The translations under genes and the position numbers were made by a program. DNA of 64,000 nt from contig NZ_KN214136.1 of NCBI RefSeq assembly GCF_000763055.1, forward strand, positions 261,764 to 325,763. Direction: 5' to 3'. The notes under the pieces are model-generated. The model searched no databases, had not been told where the DNA came from, and saw nothing but the letters and a program-made list of their open reading frames with translations. This DNA is from Collinsella sp. 4_8_47FAA (GTDB lineage Bacteria > Actinomycetota > Coriobacteriia > Coriobacteriales > Coriobacteriaceae). This document shows, one piece after another, positions 49,402 to 57,801 of this stretch (its first letter is position 1; every line of letters begins with the position of its first letter).

Positions 49402-50621
49402 GGGAAGACCACGCTGCGTCCCGGGCTGCCGGGGGAATCCTGCGCGCCCGTACGCATGGGGGCAGTGCGCAATCGCTTGGCATCGCTTGCGAAGGGGGCG
49501 CCTCCGACTTCATCGATTTCTCGGTGAACGTGAATCCGGCAGGCCCCTCGCCGCGCGCTGTCGCCGCAGCCTGCAAGGCGCTTTCTCGAATCGACGCCTA
49601 CCCCGATAGGGAAAGCCTCGCCCTTGTTCGCGCCCTATCGCGCGCCCAGGGCATTCCCGAAGATACTATCGTCTGCGGCGCGGGCGCGTCCGACATCATC
49701 TGGCGGCTCGCTGCGGCGGTGCGCCCGAAACGCATCGTCGTGTGCGCGCCGACGTTCTCTGAATATGCGGAGGCGGCATCGTACTACGGCGCATGCGTGC
49801 AGGAGTTCCCGCTCTCCGAAGCGGACGACTTCGACGTGCCTGCCTCCTTCGCCCGCGCGATCGAGGGGCCGGGAGACGTGGCGTACCTCTGCAATCCGAA
49901 CAACCCGACGGGGCGCCTCGTCGACCCCCGCGTAATCGATGCCGCGGCTTGCCGCTGCGAGCAGGTGGGCGCGCTGCTCGTCGTGGACGAGTGCTTCCTC
50001 GGATTTGCGCCCGACGCCCGCGAAAGGAGCGTGGCCGCACGCGCCGCGTGTTCGCGCCATGTGGCCGTGCTCTCCGCGTTCACCAAGCTCTACGGAATGG
50101 CGGGGTTGCGGTTGGGATATCTGATCAGCGGAAACGCCCAACTCATCGATGGGATTCGCCGGGCTGGGCAGGCGTGGCCCGTCTCCTCGGTCGCCGAGGC
50201 CGCGGGCATCGCCGCCCTGGAAGACGTCGAATACGTCTCGCGCACGCGCGATGTACTGGCGGGCGAGCGAGCGTGGCTTTCCCACGAGCTCTCCTCGCTC
50301 GGGCTTTCCGTCGTGCCGTCGGATACGAACTTCCTTTTAGTCCGCACGCCGGCGAAAGACATCCCCGAGCGCCTGTATAAACAGGGGGTTTTGGTCCGCA
50401 CGTGCGACTCGTTTTCGGTACTGTCCCGTTTCTGGTGCCGCGTCGCGGTGCGCACGCGCAAGGAGAACGCCCGGCTTGCGATGGCGTTCAGCCGCGCGCT
50501 TCGGGCGGAAGGCGCATCGGGCGAAGGCGAACTCGACGAACGGGGCGGCGCTTCTTGCAGCGACGCTATGGCGGGCGCGGATGGCCGAGGCTCGGCGAAG
50601 GAGGTCGATACCCGTGGGTAG
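49398..50621 (+). CDS. cobD: Threonine-phosphate decarboxylase-like aminotransferase
   Basis: A 407-residue class I/II PLP enzyme. FSVNVNPAGPSP is the N-terminal signature, CNPNNPTGRLVD the cofactor block, and the PLP Lys sits in SAFTKLYGMAGLRLGY. Together with the location this points to CobD, which makes aminopropanol phosphate from threonine phosphate, rather than histidinol-phosphate transaminase. The C-terminal 35 residues are a low-complexity tail that overlaps the start of cbiP by 8 bases. Confidence 0.86.
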   Translation: MREDHAASRAAGGILRARTHGGSAQSLGIACEGGASDFIDFSVNVNPAGPSPRAVAAACKALSRIDAYPDRESLALVRALSRAQGIPEDTIVCGAGASDIIWRLAAAVRPKRIVVCAPTFSEYAEAASYYGACVQEFPLSEADDFDVPASFARAIEGPGDVAYLCNPNNPTGRLVDPRVIDAAACRCEQVGALLVVDECFLGFAPDARERSVAARAACSRHVAVLSAFTKLYGMAGLRLGYLISGNAQLIDGIRRAGQAWPVSSVAEAAGIAALEDVEYVSRTRDVLAGERAWLSHELSSLGLSVVPSDTNFLLVRTPAKDIPERLYKQGVLVRTCDSFSVLSRFWCRVAVRTRKENARLAMAFSRALRAEGASGEGELDERGGASCSDAMAGADGRGSAKEVDTRG

Positions 50622-52113
50622 GGCGAAGCCCATCATGATCCAGGGCACCATGTCGAACGCGGGGAAGAGCCTGCTTGCGGCGGGGCTGTGCCGTGTGCTT
50701 TCGCAGGACGGCCTGCGCGTGGCTCCCTTCAAGAGCCAGAACATGGCGCTCAACAGCGGTGTCACGGCCGATGGGCTCGAGATGGGGCGCGCCCAGATCA
50801 TGCAGGCCGAGGCGTGCGGCATCGCGCCCGACGTGCGCATGAACCCCATCCTGCTCAAGCCCGAAAGCGACCACCGAAGCCAGCTCATCGTGGCCGGCAA
50901 GGCGCAGGGAGCCTTCGCTGCGAGGGACTACTTCGCGCGAAAGAAGGCGTTCATGCCGCAGATTTTGGAGGCGTTCGATTCGCTCGCGGAGGAAAACGAC
51001 GTCATCGTCATCGAGGGCGCCGGCAGCCCCGTCGAAATCAACCTTGCCGAAAACGACATCGTCAACATGGGGCTCGCGCGCGCCGTGTCCTCCCCCGTGC
51101 TGCTCGCGGGCGACATCGACCCAGGCGGGGTGTTTGCCCAGCTCTACGGCACGGTCGCGCTCTTTGCGCCCGAGGATCGCGCTCTTTTGCGGGGGCTTGT
51201 GGTGAACAAGTTCCGCGGCGATGTGGAAATCCTGCGCCCGGGTTTGGCCCCGCTCGAGAAGATGTGCGGGGTTCCCGTCGTGGGGGTCGTGCCGTATCTT
51301 ACGCTCGACCTGGACGACGAGGACTCGCTCGCGCCGCGCCTATCTGCCCGCGAGGCGCGCGGCGTCATCGACGTCGCCGTCGTGCGCCTTCCACATCTGT
51401 CGAACTTCACCGACTTCGACCCGCTTTCGCGCGTGCCCGGCGTGGGCGTGCGCTACGTTTCCTCGACGACCGATCTGGGCCGACCCGACCTGGTGGTGCT
51501 CCCCGGCTCGAAGACCACGCTCGACGACGCGCGCTGGCTTGCGGCTAGCGGCATCGGAGCCTGTGTACGCGCGCTTTCGGGCGCGGGCACGCCGGTGCTC
51601 GGCATATGCGGAGGCTACCAGCTTTTGGGAGACGAGCTTTCCGATCCGCACGGCAGGGAAGGCGCTGGCACCGCGCGCGGGCTCGGGCTCATCCCTGCAA
51701 GTACGGTGTTCAAGGAGGAAAAACGCCTCGCCCAGTCGGAGCTGCGCATCACGGGTGCCCAAGGCGCGTTCTCGGTGTGGAACGGCATGACGGCGCGCGG
51801 GTACGAGATTCACGACGGCGAAACGACCGTCTCCTGCGCTCCTGCGGGCACGATTGTCGGCAAACCAGAAGGCGCGGCCTGCGGAAACGTGTTCGGAACC
51901 TATCTCCACGGCCTGTTTGACGAACCGGGGGTGGCGCTCGCCCTCGCGCGCTCGCTTGCGCGCATGCGCGGCCTGCCCGAGAGCGTCGTGGGTGCTGCGG
52001 GCGCGGCGTCCGCGGCCGATCACCGCGCGCGCGAGTTCGACCGCCTGGCCGACGTCGTGCGCGGGGCGCTCGACATGGAGTATGTCTACCGCATTATCGA
52101 GGAGGGCGTATGA
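50614..52113 (+). CDS. cbiP: Cobyric acid synthase
   Basis: A 499-residue amidotransferase with a GTG start at 50614 behind AAGGAGG. The N-terminal ATPase shows GTMSNAGKSLLAAGLCR and APFKSQNMALNS, with VIEGAGSPVEINL in the middle. The C-terminal amidotransferase has the nucleophile Cys in LGICGGYQLLGDE and the His in GTYLHGLFD. It amidates the b, d, e and g side chains. The gene is intact. Confidence 0.93.
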   Translation: MGRAKPIMIQGTMSNAGKSLLAAGLCRVLSQDGLRVAPFKSQNMALNSGVTADGLEMGRAQIMQAEACGIAPDVRMNPILLKPESDHRSQLIVAGKAQGAFAARDYFARKKAFMPQILEAFDSLAEENDVIVIEGAGSPVEINLAENDIVNMGLARAVSSPVLLAGDIDPGGVFAQLYGTVALFAPEDRALLRGLVVNKFRGDVEILRPGLAPLEKMCGVPVVGVVPYLTLDLDDEDSLAPRLSAREARGVIDVAVVRLPHLSNFTDFDPLSRVPGVGVRYVSSTTDLGRPDLVVLPGSKTTLDDARWLAASGIGACVRALSGAGTPVLGICGGYQLLGDELSDPHGREGAGTARGLGLIPASTVFKEEKRLAQSELRITGAQGAFSVWNGMTARGYEIHDGETTVSCAPAGTIVGKPEGAACGNVFGTYLHGLFDEPGVALALARSLARMRGLPESVVGAAGAASAADHRAREFDRLADVVRGALDMEYVYRIIEEGV

Positions 52114-52625
52114 TCCACGTGTATCATGGCGACGGCAAAGGCAAGACCACGGCGGCGATGGGGCTCGCCCTTCGCATGCTCGCCGCAGGCCGCCGCGTCG
52201 TCGTTGTGCAGTTCCTGAAAGACGGCGAAAGCGGGGAGGCGCGCCTGCTCGCCGAGCATTTCGGCGTGCCCGTGTTCGCGGGGAAGGCGTCGGACAAGTT
52301 TACCTGGTCCATGACGTCGGAAGAACTTGCCGCGACGCGCGAGTTGCACGATGGGAACCTCGCTTCCGCGCTCGCCGAGCTCGAGGGCGCGCAGGAGGGG
52401 CTGCTCGTGCTCGACGAGGCGCTCGACGCGCTTTCGAAGGGGCTTGTCGACGAGGCGCTCGTGGACCGCGCGCTCGATATGTCCGCGCGCGGCGTCGAAG
52501 TAGCGCTCACCGGGCGCGCGCCTTCCCGCAAGATCGTGGAGAAGGCCGACTACATAACCGAGATGCGGTGCGAGAAACACCCCTACGAGCAGGGGATATG
52601 TGCAAGGGAAGGAGTGGAGTACTAG
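52110..52625 (+). CDS. cobA: Cob(I)alamin adenosyltransferase (CobA/CobO/BtuR type)
   Basis: A 171-residue P-loop enzyme: YHGDGKGKTTAAMGLALR is the nucleotide site, then VVVVQFLKDG and LVLDEALDAL. It adds the 5'-deoxyadenosyl ligand to corrinoids. It overlaps cbiP by 4 bases and is followed immediately by cbiC. This is the adenosyltransferase, not the uroporphyrinogen methyltransferase that also bears the name CobA. Confidence 0.92.
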   Translation: MIHVYHGDGKGKTTAAMGLALRMLAAGRRVVVVQFLKDGESGEARLLAEHFGVPVFAGKASDKFTWSMTSEELAATRELHDGNLASALAELEGAQEGLLVLDEALDALSKGLVDEALVDRALDMSARGVEVALTGRAPSRKIVEKADYITEMRCEKHPYEQGICAREGVEY

Positions 52626-53267
52626 ATGGATTCCAAGGAGATGGCGCCCGGCGACATCGAGCGGCGCAGCTTTGAAATCATCACCGAAGAGCTCGGCGGC
52701 CGCACGTTCCCGCCGCTCGAAGAGCCCGTCGTGAAGCGCGTCATCCACACCACTGCCGACTTCTCGTACGCCGATTCCCTCGTGTTCACCCATGACGCCG
52801 CGCACTGTGCGCTCGACGCACTGCGCGCAGGGGCCACGGTGCTCACCGACACGAACATGGCGCTCGCAGGCATAAGCAAGCCCGCGCTCGCGAAGATCGG
52901 CTGCAAGGCCGTGTGCTATATGGCCGACCCGGATGTCGCCGCAACGGCGCGCGCCGCGGGCACGACTCGCGCCGTTGCGAGCATGGACAAAGCTTGCGGC
53001 ATCGAGGGTCCGCTCATCGTGGCCGTCGGCAACGCTCCCACAGCACTTCTGCGCCTCGCCGAGCTCATGGACGCGGGGAAGATCGCGCCCGCGCTCGTCG
53101 TTGGGGTGCCGGTTGGGTTTGTGAACGTGGTCGAGGCAAAAGAGGAGCTACTCGCGCGACGCGTGCCGGCCATCGTCGCGAGGGGTCGCAAGGGCGGCTC
53201 GACCGTGGCGGCCGCCATTATGAACGCGCTGCTCTACCAGATCACGCGCCCAGGCGGCCCGAAGTGA
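52626..53267 (+). CDS. cbiC: Cobalt-precorrin-8 methylmutase
   Basis: A 213-residue CbiC/CobH. The catalytic His is in VKRVIHTTADFSYA, and DTNMALAGISK, VGNAPTALLRL and VGVPVGFVNVVEAKE are family blocks. It moves the methyl group from C11 to C12 to give cobyrinate. The ATG directly follows the cobA stop. It overlaps cbiJ by 4 bases. Confidence 0.93.
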   Translation: MDSKEMAPGDIERRSFEIITEELGGRTFPPLEEPVVKRVIHTTADFSYADSLVFTHDAAHCALDALRAGATVLTDTNMALAGISKPALAKIGCKAVCYMADPDVAATARAAGTTRAVASMDKACGIEGPLIVAVGNAPTALLRLAELMDAGKIAPALVVGVPVGFVNVVEAKEELLARRVPAIVARGRKGGSTVAAAIMNALLYQITRPGGPK

Positions 53268-54037
53268 CGGCCCCCGCATCCGCGCCGGCGCTGCGCATCT
53301 TCGCCGGCACCACCGAGGGCCGCCTCCTGTGCGAATGGGCGAGCGGGGCGGGAATCCCCGCCCGTGCCTACGCGGCAACCGAGTACGGAGGCGAGCTTTT
53401 GGGCGAGCTTCCGGGCATCGAGGTGCATGCGGGCAGGCTCGACGAGGCCGACATGGAGCGTGAGCTTTCCGGCGCGCGCATCGTCGTCGACGCCACGCAC
53501 CCCTTCGCTACGCTCGCAAGCGGCAACATCCGGGCCGCTTCGCTCGCCGTGGGTGCACGATGCCTGCGCCTTACGCGCGCGGTCGAGGCGCTGCCCAAAG
53601 GCGTCGTGTCGGTCGCGTCGATCGCCTGCGCGGCGCGCTTTCTCTCCGAGAACCCGGGTCGCGCGCTTCTCACGACGGGGAGCAAGGAGCTTGCTCCCTA
53701 CACGCGCGTCGCCGATTTCGCGGAGCGCTTCTTCGTGCGTGTGCTCCCTCTGCCCGGTGCTATAACGAAGTGCATCGACGCGGGGTTTTCGCCGTCGCAC
53801 GTCATCGGCATGCAGGGGCCCTTCACCCGCGAGCTCAACGAGGCGATGCTTCGGCAGGTGGGCGCCCAGTGGCTTGTGACCAAGGACTCGGGAACCGTAG
53901 GCGGCACGGCCGAGAAGATCGCCTCCGCGCGCGACGTGGGAGCGCGCTGTATCGTGGTCGCCCGTCCCGCCGAGGGAGGCGGGGCCCTTTCGCTTAGGGA
54001 AGTGGAAGACGCGCTCTTACGGGAGTTCGCGCGCTAG
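53264..54037 (+). CDS. cbiJ: Cobalt-precorrin-6A reductase
   Basis: A 257-residue NAD(P)H reductase of the CbiJ/CobK family. IFAGTTEGRLLCEWA is the nucleotide-binding start, then VVDATHPFATLAS, LLTTGSKELAPY and VTKDSGTVGGTAEKI. The start is GTG at 53264 inside the cbiC stop. It is the last gene of the operon. The island ends about 120 bases further on. Confidence 0.91.
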   Translation: MTAPASAPALRIFAGTTEGRLLCEWASGAGIPARAYAATEYGGELLGELPGIEVHAGRLDEADMERELSGARIVVDATHPFATLASGNIRAASLAVGARCLRLTRAVEALPKGVVSVASIACAARFLSENPGRALLTTGSKELAPYTRVADFAERFFVRVLPLPGAITKCIDAGFSPSHVIGMQGPFTRELNEAMLRQVGAQWLVTKDSGTVGGTAEKIASARDVGARCIVVARPAEGGGALSLREVEDALLREFAR

Positions 54038-54053
54038 GCGCTCGCCGCGCATG

Positions 54054-54160
54054 CGTGCCCTCCCGCCTGCGAGGAGGAGCGCCCCGAGCAAGCTCGACCC
54101 GTACAAGCCTGTCATCCGCCAATCGCTCGAGGACGACGCACGGAACTGGCGCAAGCAGCC
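54054..54160 (+). pseudogene. Fragment of an IS21-type IstA transposase at the island's right edge
   Basis: In the frame through 54087 the sequence reads SKLDPYKPVIRQSLEDDARNWRKQ, with an Arg/Ala-rich stretch before it (split here as SKLDPYKPVI + RQSLEDDARNWRKQ). This matches the conserved segment of IS21 IstA proteins (SKLDPYKPxI...KQRHTA). It breaks off after KQ, and palindromic repeat family A begins within a few bases. No start or remainder of the gene is present. Confidence 0.6.
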
Positions 54161-54167
54161 CTTCAAT

Positions 54168-54236
54168 AAGTTGCGGTGAAATAGCGTCTGTTTTTGCTGC
54201 TAAATAGCATATTCAGTCCCTAATTCACCGCAACTT
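54168..54236. repeat. Palindromic repeat, family A copy 2 (island junction)
   Basis: Arms 54168-54190 and 54214-54236 pair at 20 of 23 positions around AAGTTGCGGTGAA. The sequence matches the perfect 25-bp palindrome at 23414-23486 in its outer 15 bases and around the CTGTTT/CAGTCCCT edges. The arms here have drifted apart slightly, suggesting an older copy. It marks the point where island sequence ends. Confidence 0.75.
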
Positions 54237-54248
54237 GTTGGTGGTGGC

Positions 54249-55463
54249 TTACTGGTAGCGTAGGCATTCCACCGGGTCGAGCTTTGCTGCACGGCGAGCG
54301 GGGTAGAAGCCAAAGATTACGCCGATGCCGACCGATACGGCAAACGCGATCAACACTGTTGTAATGGAGAAGCTTGGCGTGATCGTCCCGGTAGCTCCAA
54401 ACTCGCTCATGATGCCCGAGCTTGCGGCAAAGAACGTGAGTCCCCATGCCAGCAGATAGCCAATCAGGACACCCAACAGTCCGCCGGTGACGCACAGCGC
54501 CGAGGACTCGGCCAAAAACTGCGCGGTGATATCGCGACGACTTGCGCCCAGGGCACGGCGAATGCCGATCTCACGGATGCGCTCAGTCACGTTGGTGAGC
54601 ATCATATTCATAATGCCGATACCGCCGACAAGCAGCGAGATGCTGGCGACAGCGCCCATGATGAGCGAGAACGCGCCCATAAAGGAGTTGAGTGCATCGA
54701 TGGCGCTTTTCATGGAGGTCGCCGATACACTGTCGTACTCATCATCCTCCGCGATGCCCTTCATTGCGCGCACCTTGGACTCGATGGTCTTACAAAGCTC
54801 GTCCATGTCTGTGCCCTCGGCGGCAAGAGCCGTCACGCTGGGGAATGAAGGATTTTCGTCGCCAAACAGGCCTGAGATGGTTTCGCGCGGCATATACAGC
54901 GTGAGCGAGCCCATGGAGTCGTTGCCGCCATCAATCACACCTACAATCTGCACCTCGCCGTTGGACACCTTGATGGTTTTCCCCAGCGCATCCTGTTCGT
55001 TGCCGTAAAGCTGATCGGCGCCGCCGCGGCTGATGAGCGCCACGCGCGAGCCTGATTGGGACTCGGCCTGGGAATAGGTGCGCCCCGCAACGAGCTTGCT
55101 GGCCCCCACGGCGTCGAGCATGTCGCTATCGACACCCTGTGCCATGACGGTATAGCTTTTATCGCCGGTCTTGTACTCGGTATACGCGCTGTCGACAATG
55201 CCGATCTGCTCTATCTGCGGCACCAGTTTTTGAAGCTTCTCGATGTCCGACTCGGTGAGTTCTTGCGACGAATAGATTTGCACCATGCGTGCCGCATTGA
55301 GGCCCAGACTGTTGACCAGGCTGTTTTGGATGCCGCCGATGAGCGAAGTCATGGCGATAACCGAGGCGATGCCGATGACAATGCCCAGAATGGTGAGCAG
55401 GCTGCGCCCCTTGTTGGCCTCGAGCGAGTGAAGGGCTTCCTGGATGAGATCGCGGGCGCTCAT
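54249..55463 (-). CDS. MacB-like ABC transporter permease (FtsX family)
   Basis: A 404-residue protein with one N-terminal membrane segment (about 20-45), a long extracytoplasmic MacB periplasmic-core domain (about 46-270) and three C-terminal membrane segments. GGIGIMNMMLTNVTERIREIGIRRALGAS is the FtsX signature region (in pieces). It works with the ATPase and the MacA-like adaptor encoded next to it, probably to export a peptide or lipophilic compound. It overlaps the ATPase gene by 4 bases. Confidence 0.88.
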   Translation of the reverse strand: MSARDLIQEALHSLEANKGRSLLTILGIVIGIASVIAMTSLIGGIQNSLVNSLGLNAARMVQIYSSQELTESDIEKLQKLVPQIEQIGIVDSAYTEYKTGDKSYTVMAQGVDSDMLDAVGASKLVAGRTYSQAESQSGSRVALISRGGADQLYGNEQDALGKTIKVSNGEVQIVGVIDGGNDSMGSLTLYMPRETISGLFGDENPSFPSVTALAAEGTDMDELCKTIESKVRAMKGIAEDDEYDSVSATSMKSAIDALNSFMGAFSLIMGAVASISLLVGGIGIMNMMLTNVTERIREIGIRRALGASRRDITAQFLAESSALCVTGGLLGVLIGYLLAWGLTFFAASSGIMSEFGATGTITPSFSITTVLIAFAVSVGIGVIFGFYPARRAAKLDPVECLRYQ

Positions 55464-56233
55464 GCCACCACTCCTTTCGGCGGGTTGGCGGAGGCGGAAA
55501 TCATGGGCAGGCTATCTACGGCGCTGCGCAGGGTCCGCGGTGCATGTGGAATATACGCGCCGTCGTGAATGCGACCGTCGCGGATGGTCACGGCACGGTC
55601 GGCCTCGGCGGCGATGCCGGGGTCGTGTGTGATAAGCACGATGGTTTTGCCGCGTTTCTGGAGCTTATGGAAGGTCTCCATCACAAGCGCTCCGGTAGCG
55701 GAGTCCAGGTTTCCCGTAGGCTCGTCGGCCAGAATGATGGGCGGGTCATTGACGAGGGCGCGCGCGATTGCGACGCGCTGCATCTGGCCGCCCGAGAGCT
55801 CGGATATGCGGTGGTCCCAGTGGTCGACGGGCAGCGTGACAGCCTGCAGCGCATGCACAGCGTGCATTTCGCGCTGGCTACGGGGCACATTGGTGTAGGC
55901 CAGCGGCAGCATCACGTTTTCGATAACCGACAGGCGCGGCAGCAGGTTGAAGCTCTGAAAGACAAAGCCAATGCTCAGGGCGCGAACTTCGGTGAGCTCG
56001 TCATCGTCAAGCTCGGCCACGTTGAGCCCTTGCAGGTAGTAGCCGCCCGCCGTCGGCTTATCCAGGCAGCCTAGGATGTTCATGAGCGTCGACTTGCCCG
56101 AGCCCGAGGGGCCGGTGATAGCGACGAATTCGCCGGGATTTACCGCCAAGCTCACGTTGTGCAGGATGTGGGCGCACCCCGCCTCGCTCTCAAAGATGCG
56201 GTGCACGTTGCGGATGTCGATAACGGGACGCAT
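55460..56233 (-). CDS. MacB/LolD-type ABC transporter ATP-binding protein
   Basis: A 257-residue ABC ATPase. Walker A is [13 protein letters not shown], signature [15 protein letters not shown], Walker [14 protein letters not shown] and the switch His ITHDP. This subclass pairs with FtsX-like permeases. It overlaps the permease gene by 4 bases and shares one base with the adaptor gene. Confidence 0.92.
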   Translation of the reverse strand: MRPVIDIRNVHRIFESEAGCAHILHNVSLAVNPGEFVAITGPSGSGKSTLMNILGCLDKPTAGGYYLQGLNVAELDDDELTEVRALSIGFVFQSFNLLPRLSVIENVMLPLAYTNVPRSQREMHAVHALQAVTLPVDHWDHRISELSGGQMQRVAIARALVNDPPIILADEPTGNLDSATGALVMETFHKLQKRGKTIVLITHDPGIAAEADRAVTIRDGRIHDGAYIPHAPRTLRSAVDSLPMISASANPPKGVVA

Positions 56234-57669
56234 TACATGCCCTCGTCGGCAGACATACTGCCCGAATCCGCGCCGTAGCCGCCGTCAGCCGTTGCGTCCG
56301 CTCCGGTGTCCATGACGAGGGTGTCGCCATCGCGCAGCTTGGTAACCGGCACGTTGGGGTTGATCTCGTTGCCCTGGTCGTCGCGCTTGACCTGTGTCTT
56401 GCCGACTACGGCTTCGTTGTCGTTTTGCGTCACGACAGTCACCTTCACGCGACGGGTCTGCTTGCCCTCGTCATCGGTCGCCACGTTGACGTAATAATGT
56501 TCGCCGTCTTCGGTCATGAGCGCCATCGTCGGCACCATCACCACGTCGTCGAGCTGCTCGGTCACCACCGATACCTCGGCCGTCATGCCCGGCTTCAGGC
56601 GCGCGTCGGGCGCCTCAATGAGAATGTCGACGTTAAAGGTTACGCTGCCGCCGCCACCGTTGGCGGCGTCGGAGTTTGCCACCGATGCGATAGCCGTGAC
56701 GGTGCCCTGGCTCACGATATCGGGAAACGCAGGATACGTGACGTTGGCGCTCTGCCCAACGGCGATCTTGGCGATGTCCTTTTCGCCTACCTGCACGGTC
56801 ACCTTCATCTTGGATAGGTCGGCGATTTGCATGCACTGCTTGCCGCCGCTCGTATCGCTTTCGCCCATGATCATGCCGCCTGTTACCGTGGCGCCCACCT
56901 TGGCGTTGAGCTCCACGATGCTACCCGAGCTCGGGGCCGTGACCGTACGGCTGGCTGCCTTGGCGTTCGCCTGATCGAGGTTTGCCTGGGCCGATGCGAG
57001 GCCGCGCTGTGCGGCCGATACGGCGTTTGTGTCCGCTGATGCGGCGGTGATGCCAGCTGCTGCGGAAGCTCCATCATCGTCCGTCGTTGGGGTGGCCTGC
57101 GCGGCAGCGGCGGCTTTCTGCGCGTTGGTGAGGTCTTCCTGGGCGGCTGCAACTGCACGCTGCGCCTCGGCAACGTTGCGATCGAGCTCGTCGTTTTTAA
57201 TGGTCATAAGCACGTCGCCCTCGTTAACGGATTGGCCCGGCTGAACGTTGATCGAATCGACCGTGCCGTCGACAGAAGGGGAGACCACTGAGGACGAAAT
57301 GGGTTTGAGCTGGCCTTTCGCCTCGACCGTTGTGGTAAACGTGCCCTCGGTCACCATGTCGGTCACAGGCTCGCTAGCGCCCTGTGGCTGCGCATTGATA
57401 ACCAGGGTTGCGACAATGGCAATGAGCGCGATGGCACCCACGACGCCGGCGGCAATACCGCGTCGAATCAGCTTTTTGCGCCGACGTTCGGCACGTTTTG
57501 CCTTGAGCTTGGCGTATGCCTCTTCATCGGAAATCTCGGCCGCATCGTTCGCGCGTCCGTTCTGCTTATCGGCATGCACGTTTGTAATCAGAGGAATCGT
57601 TTCGGTGGCACCTTCGGGCGTGTGCTCGGTATCATCCGGGCCCGGGGTAATGGTGGGGACATTCGGCAT
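56233..57669 (-). CDS. MacA/HlyD-type membrane fusion protein
   Basis: A 478-residue adaptor. It has a basic cytoplasmic N-terminal part, one membrane segment (about 68-92), biotinyl/lipoyl-like halves with a long Ala/Gln-rich coiled-coil hairpin between them (about 160-260), and the beta-barrel domain. The C-terminus is Gly/Asp-rich. The ATG at 57669 follows AAAGGAG; the longer frame to 57732 is not supported. It is the first gene of the exporter operon. Confidence 0.86.
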   Translation of the reverse strand: MPNVPTITPGPDDTEHTPEGATETIPLITNVHADKQNGRANDAAEISDEEAYAKLKAKRAERRRKKLIRRGIAAGVVGAIALIAIVATLVINAQPQGASEPVTDMVTEGTFTTTVEAKGQLKPISSSVVSPSVDGTVDSINVQPGQSVNEGDVLMTIKNDELDRNVAEAQRAVAAAQEDLTNAQKAAAAAQATPTTDDDGASAAAGITAASADTNAVSAAQRGLASAQANLDQANAKAASRTVTAPSSGSIVELNAKVGATVTGGMIMGESDTSGGKQCMQIADLSKMKVTVQVGEKDIAKIAVGQSANVTYPAFPDIVSQGTVTAIASVANSDAANGGGGSVTFNVDILIEAPDARLKPGMTAEVSVVTEQLDDVVMVPTMALMTEDGEHYYVNVATDDEGKQTRRVKVTVVTQNDNEAVVGKTQVKRDDQGNEINPNVPVTKLRDGDTLVMDTGADATADGGYGADSGSMSADEGM

Positions 57670-57703
57670 AGCGTCTCCTTTATAGAAAGAACCTCGATAA
57701 TTA

Positions 57704-57733
57704 TATGCGCCCACCGGTTGGGGCGGGCGCATA
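57704..57733. terminator. Hairpin between the L,D-transpeptidase and exporter genes
   Basis: TATGCGCCC (57704-57712) pairs with GGGCGCATA (57725-57733) over 12 bases. It is followed on the minus strand by an A/T-rich stretch (TAATTAT) rather than a clear T-run, so it would be a weak terminator of the L,D-transpeptidase transcript. Confidence 0.4.
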
Positions 57734-57801
57734 GGACGGTTTCTTTCGGAACTGTTAGATTGGTCGCAGCGGTTCCACGTTGTAGGAATGCGCGCGCTGC
57801 A

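Noticed and set aside
49398-50621. Histidinol-phosphate aminotransferase (hisC)
   Set aside because: The same PLP fold is shared, but the gene is embedded between cbiB and cbiP with overlapping ends, which favours CobD.
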